Origin: Advenella sp. FME57
GTDB taxonomy: Bacteria; Pseudomonadota; Gammaproteobacteria; Burkholderiales; Burkholderiaceae_B
Reading direction: 5' to 3'
Assembly: GCF_014897675.1 (NCBI RefSeq)
Contig: NZ_JABUXU010000001.1
Span: 434,001 to 498,000, forward strand
DNA length: 64,000 nt
The notes under the pieces were generated by a model, which was not told where the DNA came from, searched no databases, and was given only the letters and a program-made list of their open reading frames with translations. Numbering within the stretch: the stretch's first letter is position 1; the number at the start of each line of letters is the position of its first letter. Positions 58,299 through 64,000 of the stretch are shown one piece after another. A program made the translations under genes and the position numbers.

Positions 58299-59024
58299 AT
58301 GAACACGTACACCGCCATTTACCCTGATTCTGCCAAGGACACCGCTCACTGTGCGGCAGCAATGCCTGAAGGCGAACTGCGACCACGGGAAAAATTACTG
58401 GCCCGGGGCGCTGCCGCGCTATCCAATGCCGAGTTGCTGGCCATTTTGCTGCGTACCGGCTCGACCCAAATGAATATCATGCAATTTTCCCAATATGTGC
58501 TGGATCAGGCTGGCGGCCCGCGTAATCTGTTGCTGAGCAACTATCAATCCCTGAGAAAAATAAAAGGCCTGGGCGAGGCCAAAATCTGCTCGTTTCTGGC
58601 CGCAGTCGAGTTTGCCCGGCGCCATATGCAGGACACCTTGCAATTTCATACGGAACTGAACCGTCCTGCAGTGGTGCGCGATTTTTGCATCAGCCTGCTA
58701 TCGCATGAAGTAGTGGAAAAATGCCTATTGCTGCTGGTCAATACGCGCCATCAGCTGATTCACCACGAAGAAGCCTCGCGCGGCACACTGAACCAAACTG
58801 CCGTTTATCCCCGCGAAATTGCCGCTACCGCGCTGCGCCACAATGCCTGGGGCGTGATTCTGGCGCACAATCATCCGTCGGGACTGGCGCAGCCCAGCCT
58901 GGCCGATATCCAGCTTACCCAGCAATTGCGACGCGGCCTGGCGCTGCTGGAAATCCGTCTGGTTGACCATATCATCGTGGCTGGAGCAACGGCCATATCG
59001 CTGGCCGAACTGGGCAAGCTATAA
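58299..59024 (+). CDS. radC: RadC/JAB-domain protein
   Basis: This 241-residue RadC-family protein has an N-terminal UPF0758 HhH region (ALSNAELLAILLRTGS, SLRKIKGLGEAKICSFLAAVE) and a C-terminal JAB1/MPN domain. The metal motif is EXnHNHPSG, here AHNHPSGLAQPSLADIQLTQ, with ELLLVDH-like IRLVDHIIV. The old role in DNA repair is doubtful, and the molecular function is unsettled. A shorter start at MPEGELRPRE (58362) is possible. Confidence 0.94.
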   Translation: MNTYTAIYPDSAKDTAHCAAAMPEGELRPREKLLARGAAALSNAELLAILLRTGSTQMNIMQFSQYVLDQAGGPRNLLLSNYQSLRKIKGLGEAKICSFLAAVEFARRHMQDTLQFHTELNRPAVVRDFCISLLSHEVVEKCLLLLVNTRHQLIHHEEASRGTLNQTAVYPREIAATALRHNAWGVILAHNHPSGLAQPSLADIQLTQQLRRGLALLEIRLVDHIIVAGATAISLAELGKL

Positions 59025-59118
59025 GCAATGACAACTGCTATACTGCGTATCAGTCCAGCGCGTTCTGGTTGTTTCAGGACATTGTGCCCTTCTCAGTTGA
59101 CCCTGCAGGCCCCACATC

Positions 59119-59751
59119 ATGAGTAATAAACAAATATGGGATATTTCCGCAGCCGTGGATGCGCAGTCCCCCGTATTTCCGGGAGACACGCCCTACACCC
59201 AGAAATGGAGCTGGACCCTGTCCGCCGAATGCCCAGTCAATGTCAGTGAGGTTACGCTTAGCCCTCATGTAGGCACCCATGCCGACGCACCCCTGCATTA
59301 CGATACCGGTGGCCGTGCCGCAGGTCATTTGTCGCTCACGCCCTTTATCGGTCCATGCCGCGTCCTGCATATCTTGCGCGACGACGGCCTGATCTATCCG
59401 AACGATCTTGCAGGTGCCATGGCCGGGTGTCCGCCTCGGCTGCTGGTGCGCAGTTGCCAGCGGGCGCGCACCAGCGACTGGTCGGAAACCTTTGCCAGCT
59501 TTGCCCCTGAAACGCTGGATTTACTGCACCAGCATGGCATTGTTCTGATTGGCATCGACACGCCCAGCATTGATCCGGCCGCTAGCAAATCGCTCGAGAG
59601 CCATCAGCGCATACGCCAATACGACATGCGCGTACTGGAAAATCTGGTGCTGGACCACGTGCCCGTGGGCGACTATGAACTAATCGCACTGCCGCTCAAA
59701 TGGACCAGCGCCGACGCCAGCCCGGTAAGAGCGGTATTGCGATCGCTATAA
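59119..59751 (+). CDS. kynB: Kynurenine formamidase KynB
   Basis: KynB hydrolyses N-formylkynurenine to kynurenine and formate. The 210-residue cyclase-fold enzyme has WDISAAVDAQSPVFPGDTPY and the metal site SPHVGTHADAPLHYDTGG (HxGTHxDxPxH), plus LIGIDTPSIDPAASKSLESH. It heads kynB-kynU-kynA. Its stop is followed immediately by a 13-bp tandem repeat. Confidence 0.96.
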   Translation: MSNKQIWDISAAVDAQSPVFPGDTPYTQKWSWTLSAECPVNVSEVTLSPHVGTHADAPLHYDTGGRAAGHLSLTPFIGPCRVLHILRDDGLIYPNDLAGAMAGCPPRLLVRSCQRARTSDWSETFASFAPETLDLLHQHGIVLIGIDTPSIDPAASKSLESHQRIRQYDMRVLENLVLDHVPVGDYELIALPLKWTSADASPVRAVLRSL

Positions 59752-59904
59752 TTGCAAGCATCACTTGCAAGCATCACAATTACACATGTAATGAATCCGA
59801 TTGCCGACGGTCGCAATACCTTTTACCGACTAACGAGGCCACGACACCGTTGCCACGGGCATAACCCTATCCATAATTGCAGACATCGCAACAATAATTG
59901 CGAT
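59752..59904 (+). promoter_or_regulatory. Repeat-rich kynB-kynU spacer
   Basis: TTGCAAGCATCAC occurs twice in perfect tandem (59752-59764, 59765-59777). Next is the dyad ATTACA-CA-TGTAAT (59779-59792). Near the end, ATCGCAA (59885-59891) and TTGCGAT (59898-59904) form a 7-6-7 dyad ending 22 bp before the kynU ATG. The sub-motif ATAATTGC recurs three times. These are candidate binding sites for a regulator of kynU, or an RNA element. Confidence 0.45.
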
Positions 59905-59926
59905 CACCATCTATCATGGAACAACA

Positions 59927-61183
59927 ATGACCAACCGCGCTTTCTACGAAAATCTTGACGCTATCGATCCGCTCAGCCCTTTGCGCAGCGAATTTCACCT
60001 GCCGCCGGACACGATTTACCTGGACGGCAACTCATTGGGAATCATGCCTCTGGCCGCACCGGGCAAGGCCAAACAGGTCATGCTGCAGGAATGGGGCGAT
60101 GACCTGATTGCCAGCTGGAACAAGGCCGATTGGGTCAACCTGCCCATGCGACTGGGCAACAAAATTGCACCGCTGATCGGCGCGGGACCGGACGAAATTG
60201 TGGTTTGCGATTCCACCTCCCTGAATCTGTACAAGGTGCTCTATAGCGCGATTCAAATGGCACGCAGGCGCCATCCCGCCCGGCGCAAAATTGTCAGCGA
60301 AAAAACCAATTTCCCGACCGATCTATATATTGCACAAAGCCTATGCGCGCAATTTGACATGTCGCTGGAACTGGTCGAGGGCGAGGCGATCGATTCGATC
60401 ATCAATGATGATCTGGCGGTATTGTTGCTCACACACGTAAACTATCGCAGCGGCGCGATATACGATATGGCGCAGATCACGCGCCTGGCGCACGCCCACG
60501 ACGCACTGGTGATATGGGATCTATGCCACTCTGCCGGTTCCATTCCGGTCGACTTGAGCGGCTGCCAGGCTGATTTTGCTGTGGGATGCACTTATAAGTT
60601 TCTCAATGGCGGCCCGGGCTCGCCCGCCTTTGTCTGGGCCCATCCGCAACACGTTGATCAAATCACTCAGCCGCTGACCGGCTGGATGGGACACGCTACG
60701 CCCTTTGCGTTCGAGACGCATTATCAGCCGGCCACCGGCATCCGCCATTATCTTTGCGGCACGCCCTCCATACTTGCCCTGTCTGTGCTCGAGAGCAGCC
60801 TGGATGTATTTCTGAAGGCGCAGGGCTATGGCGGCATGCCGGCAATCTACAAAAAGGCGCAGACACTGACCAGCCTGTTCATTCAACTGGTCGACAAAGA
60901 ATGTGCAGGGTACGGGCTGTCACTCGTATCGCCAAGCGACCCTGAAAAACGGGCCAGCCAGGTCAGCCTGACCCATCCCGAAGGTGCCTACGCCATTATT
61001 CAGGCATTGATTGCGCAAGGCGTGGTTGGCGACTATCGCGAACCCGGCGTACTACGTTTCGGATTCACGCCGCTTTATCTGCGTTATACCGACGTGTGGG
61101 ATGCGGTAATGCAATTGAAATCGGTATTGCAAAGTGAAGTCTGGCGATCCGAGCTATTTTCGGCAAAACAGACAGTCACCTGA
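59927..61183 (+). CDS. kynU: Kynureninase
   Basis: KynU is a PLP enzyme that cleaves kynurenine to anthranilate and alanine. The 418-residue product has the substrate block IYLDGNSLGIMPL, ALVIWDLCHSAGSIPVDL and the PLP Lys224 in GCTYKFLNGGPGSPAF, then GWMGHATPFAFE. It is separated from kynB by a 175-bp repeat-rich spacer. Confidence 0.97.
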   Translation: MTNRAFYENLDAIDPLSPLRSEFHLPPDTIYLDGNSLGIMPLAAPGKAKQVMLQEWGDDLIASWNKADWVNLPMRLGNKIAPLIGAGPDEIVVCDSTSLNLYKVLYSAIQMARRRHPARRKIVSEKTNFPTDLYIAQSLCAQFDMSLELVEGEAIDSIINDDLAVLLLTHVNYRSGAIYDMAQITRLAHAHDALVIWDLCHSAGSIPVDLSGCQADFAVGCTYKFLNGGPGSPAFVWAHPQHVDQITQPLTGWMGHATPFAFETHYQPATGIRHYLCGTPSILALSVLESSLDVFLKAQGYGGMPAIYKKAQTLTSLFIQLVDKECAGYGLSLVSPSDPEKRASQVSLTHPEGAYAIIQALIAQGVVGDYREPGVLRFGFTPLYLRYTDVWDAVMQLKSVLQSEVWRSELFSAKQTVT

Positions 61184-61441
61184 CCGTAAGTGCGTATCGG
61201 GCTGCATCACAGTTGCCATCATGCCAGTCTCGCCGCAGAGGGTGATATAGCCCTATCCCCCTGCGCCAGGCCAAGTATTTATATCCCGCCAGACCGGCAT
61301 CCGGATGGCGTAGTCCTGCCGGTTGGGTAAACTGAACAGGCAGCCTCAACGTTCTGAACCGGTAGCCACAACGTTGCACACGCCCCTATCGACGACGCCA
61401 GACCCAGGCTGACTTGCCGGCCTGTTCAAAGGAATCCAAGC

Positions 61442-62296
61442 ATGAAAGAATCGACACCCCCCTCCTCTGCAGATGCAATGGCCAATGAAAACGCCAAACT
61501 GGATTTCTCGCGCAATATGAGCTACGGCGATTACCTGCACCTGGATGAACTGCTGGGCGCGCAGCATCCGCTGTCCCCCGAACACAATGAAATGCTTTTC
61601 ATCATCCAGCACCAGACTAGCGAACTATGGATCAAGCTGATGCTGCACGAACTGAATGCAGCCATTGGCAGCCTGCGCAATGACCAGTTGAACCCAGCGT
61701 TCAAAATGCTGGCACGGGTAGGACGCATCATGGAGCAGCTGGTTCATGCCTGGGATGTGCTGGCCACAATGACACCGCCGGAATATACGGCACTGCGACC
61801 GTGGCTGGCGGCATCCAGTGGTTTTCAAAGCTTTCAGTATCGACAAATCGAATTTTCACTGGGTAACAAGAACGCCGCCATGCTTCGGCCCCATGAGCAT
61901 CATCCGGATCGTTACGCACAGGTATTACAGGCCTATGAGCAACCATCGCTCTATGACGAGGCATTGCAATTGCTGGCGCGTCGCGGTATTGCGGTCCCCC
62001 GGGATCACCTTGAGCGGGACTGGACCCAGCCTTATACAGCGAGTGACGGCGTCATGCAGGCCTGGCTGCAGGTATATCGAGAGCCCGACCTGCACTGGGA
62101 TCTGTACCAATTGGGCGAAAAGCTGACCGATATCGAAGACACCTTCCGATTGTGGCGCTTTCGTCATGTAACTACCGTAGAACGCATTATCGGCTTCAAG
62201 CGCGGCACCGGCGGCACCTCGGGGGTTAACTATCTGCGCAAAATGCTCGATGTCGTTCTGTTTCCCGAAATCTGGACATTACGCACCCATCTGTGA
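61442..62296 (+). CDS. kynA: Tryptophan 2,3-dioxygenase
   Basis: KynA opens the indole ring of L-tryptophan to N-formylkynurenine with heme. The 284-residue product carries [40 protein letters not shown] and the C-terminal [26 protein letters not shown] is 8 bp before the ATG. It lies about 260 bp after kynU, so it may have its own promoter. Together with KynB and KynU it turns tryptophan into anthranilate and alanine. Confidence 0.97.
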   Translation: MKESTPPSSADAMANENAKLDFSRNMSYGDYLHLDELLGAQHPLSPEHNEMLFIIQHQTSELWIKLMLHELNAAIGSLRNDQLNPAFKMLARVGRIMEQLVHAWDVLATMTPPEYTALRPWLAASSGFQSFQYRQIEFSLGNKNAAMLRPHEHHPDRYAQVLQAYEQPSLYDEALQLLARRGIAVPRDHLERDWTQPYTASDGVMQAWLQVYREPDLHWDLYQLGEKLTDIEDTFRLWRFRHVTTVERIIGFKRGTGGTSGVNYLRKMLDVVLFPEIWTLRTHL

Positions 62297-62661
62297 TTTG
62301 CAACGCCGGCCCGGATCGTACCGTGCATCTGCTCGAGCGGTTGCTGCGCCACGAACGGTTGCACGGCCCTGCCGCACGATTACGCGGACCTACCCGCATG
62401 ATTGATGCAATAATAATATCCAACTGCGCTGTCACTCCCACGGTTTATGTCGACGCATAATCACGGGTTGCATAAACCCGGATCCGACATCGGTATCGCG
62501 ATCAAGTATCGACGGTTGCATCATCACGTGTTTGTGATCATATTCATGGTAATGGTGGCCAGTGCCGGATCGCCCGACATTGTCATGATCGTGACAGTGT
62601 TTTCCCGTCATTTTTTCTACAGTGCTGCTTGTGCGCTTTTGCCATCACACCCGGAGGTCCC
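62297..62661. other. 365-bp intergenic region after kynA
   Basis: There is no supported gene. A small hairpin CGGGTT-GCATA-AACCCG (62464-62480) lacks a T tract. A second symmetric patch, ATCAC...GTGAT, lies near 62520-62540. No clear terminator for kynA is visible. Confidence 0.45.
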
Positions 62662-62979
62662 ATGCGCTGCGACGTCAACTTTATTTTTACCACGACCCAG
62701 ACTCTACAGGTTCAGCTTAATATGGAACCGACCGCCGCCCTTGCGGCGCAATCGCAGCAATGGCTGGTTGAAAAATGGGAAGAACTCGAATGCGAACCGC
62801 TGCGCCCCAGTGGCAAGGTGCTGGTGCTTGACCGGATTCTAGGCATCATCGATGCCATGGGATACCAATTTTTACAGAACCACCCAGATCAGCGCGAATT
62901 GCTGGCGCGTCACTGTATCAATGCATTGGGCTCGCCCAGTATTACCGTCGATTTGCCGGGGCTGACAGTCAACGCCTGA
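62662..62979 (+). CDS. Hypothetical protein, 105 aa
   Basis: This small soluble protein has a perfect-looking ribosome-binding site (GGAGG 6 bp before the ATG) and core-like codon use. It begins MRCDVNFIFTTTQTLQVQLN and has an acidic-helical middle (QSQQWLVEKWEELECEPLRP). It ends HCINALGSPSITVDLPGLTV. There is no signal peptide or membrane segment. I do not recognise the family. It stands alone between kynA and rpmE2. Confidence 0.65.
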   Translation: MRCDVNFIFTTTQTLQVQLNMEPTAALAAQSQQWLVEKWEELECEPLRPSGKVLVLDRILGIIDAMGYQFLQNHPDQRELLARHCINALGSPSITVDLPGLTVNA

Positions 62980-63318
62980 GCCGGGCGCGAAGCGAACTGC
63001 CTGTCGCTGCCTGTTGCAGCCTGGCAATGTGCCCGGTGTCAATCGCCTGACACCAGGCAAAAGATCCACGCAGAAACACGTGAGCAACAAAGTAAACCAT
63101 GGGCCGGAAAACGACCGCGCCAATCAAAACAGCCGCTTAATCCGTGTCTGTTCGTGACAAAACGGCGCCTATCTGTCGTTTTTTCGCCGAATACGCTATG
63201 TATTCAATGACTTCTGTGCTAGAATACCCGATTAAATTTTTGGATACGTTGCTTTTTGCACCTGTCATTTGAGCAGAGGCACGAGGCTGGCGACCCGTCA
63301 AACCCTCAGGACTTAATC

Positions 63319-63585
63319 ATGAAAGATAGTATTCACCCAGAATACCGCGAAGTCGTGTTTCTGGACCAGCAAACTGGTTCAAAAATCATCAGCCGCTCTA
63401 CGCTGAACTCACGCGAAACCATCGAACTGGATGGCAAAACCTACCCGCTTTTCAAATGTGAAGTGACTGCCGAGTCCCATCCCTTCTATACTGGCGCGCA
63501 AACGCGTATCGTTGAAGCAGGTCGCGTTGAGAAATTCCGCGCCCGTTTCGCCACCACTGCCGGCACACGCAAAAAAGCTTCCTGA
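63319..63585 (+). CDS. rpmE2: 50S ribosomal protein L31, type B (zinc-independent)
   Basis: This 88-residue type-B L31 reads [20 protein letters not shown], then [20 protein letters not shown] and SSHPFYTG-like [21 protein letters not shown]. It lacks the CxxC zinc ligands of type-A L31, keeping only one Cys. In many bacteria this paralogue replaces the zinc form under zinc limitation. AGGA lies 8 bp before the ATG. Whether a zinc form exists elsewhere is not visible. Confidence 0.95.
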   Translation: MKDSIHPEYREVVFLDQQTGSKIISRSTLNSRETIELDGKTYPLFKCEVTAESHPFYTGAQTRIVEAGRVEKFRARFATTAGTRKKAS

Positions 63586-64000
63586 TTTTTCAGTGCACCG
63601 GGCCCACGGAATCATCCGGGTCCGACAGCCACTAATACCAGCCAGCTTGCATTCATTGGGCCTAAACTGAACAGCACATACCGCTCAGTTTAGGCCCAAT
63701 GTGCTTTTAGCCTATACCTTCCGTACCTTTATTACGCCTTTACTGCTCTATTTAGCTCGTGCCTTTAACTTTTAACTTGCGCCTTTGATTATTAGTACTG
63801 ATATTAATAACGACACAATCAGGTCTTAGCTTTGCCCCACCCGCAGATTCCGCATCTGTGCAGGCTCTCGCTTTTCTCCATCTTATCCGCCTTGCCGCCC
63901 GTCCATCACCCCATCATCACCATTCTGAAGATATGGCACCTGGACCAAGACCGTACTGGTGCGCGATCCACATAAATAACCTAACAATGCTCGCCGCAAT
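63586..64000. other. Window end without genes
   Basis: After rpmE2 there is a very long hairpin (entered separately) and then about 290 bp of pyrimidine-rich DNA with repeated 'cctttA' blocks near 63715-63790. No gene or known RNA is recognisable before the window ends. Confidence 0.5.
63654..63708 (+). terminator. 17-bp perfect inverted repeat downstream of rpmE2, probable terminator
   Basis: The arms at 63654-63670 and 63685-63701 are perfect inverted copies (CATTGGGCCTAAACTGA and its complement) with a 14-nt loop, followed by TGCTTTT. The stem is longer than usual for a terminator. Confidence 0.65.

Overview
The window is a stretch of chromosome from a Gram-negative proteobacterium. Gene content and order point to a betaproteobacterium of the order Burkholderiales, family Alcaligenaceae, perhaps near Advenella. 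The main reasons are tctB-tctA transport genes beside an OmpR-type two-component system, a YebC-purD-nadD-rsfS-rlmH-maf string, fkpB-ispH, glcD-glcE-glcF, and kynB-kynU-kynA. The genus is inferred from protein style and synteny, because no database search was possible. Most of the window is compact housekeeping DNA with short gaps. One visibly AT-richer accessory stretch lies at about 8.3-13.9 kb.

Layout. 0.1-6.7 kb (minus strand): an RND efflux pump with its periplasmic adaptor, then the tail-specific protease Prc. 6.8-8.3 kb: an MltB-type lytic transglycosylase and a CAU-anticodon tRNA with its own promoter. 8.3-13.9 kb: accessory DNA that starts with the C-terminal remnant of a tyrosine integrase against the tRNA, followed by a DUF1800-DUF1501 pair, a VOC protein and two divergent CsbD-like miniproteins. 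13.9-14.8 kb: a GNAT acetyltransferase and a small orphan. 15-19.5 kb: a sensor kinase and response regulator divergent from tctB-tctA, with no tctC. 19.6-25.0 kb: a DUF421 membrane protein, the Ser/Thr transporter SstT, an exported barnase-like RNase with its barstar inhibitor, an LplT-like transporter and the CDP-diacylglycerol pyrophosphatase Cdh. 25.4-31.4 kb: a small anchored orphan, a membrane-anchored glutamate-synthase-like flavoprotein, three lipoproteins (two with a SecD-head-like domain), a cytochrome b561-like protein and cytochrome c'.

31.6-42.0 kb (minus strand): purB, mnmA, the glycolate oxidase genes glcF, glcE and glcD, a DAHP synthase, tldD and a DUF4136 lipoprotein. 42.2-51.7 kb: pepN-fbp, an aldo/keto reductase divergent from a LysR regulator, a quinone oxidoreductase divergent from a MarR regulator, and a DUF853 ATPase. 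51.9-56.2 kb: the yebC-purD-nadD-rsfS-rlmH-maf operon, meeting the maiA, ispH, fkpB group head to head. 58.3-64 kb: radC, the kynurenine-pathway genes kynB, kynU and kynA (tryptophan to anthranilate), a small orphan, and the zinc-independent ribosomal protein L31 (rpmE2).

Most of the window is conventional. The parts that most deserve a second look are the tRNA-proximal accessory module, the overlapping barnase/barstar pair, the paired SecD-head-like lipoproteins, the two CsbD-like miniproteins of opposite charge, and the repeat-rich kynB-kynU spacer.
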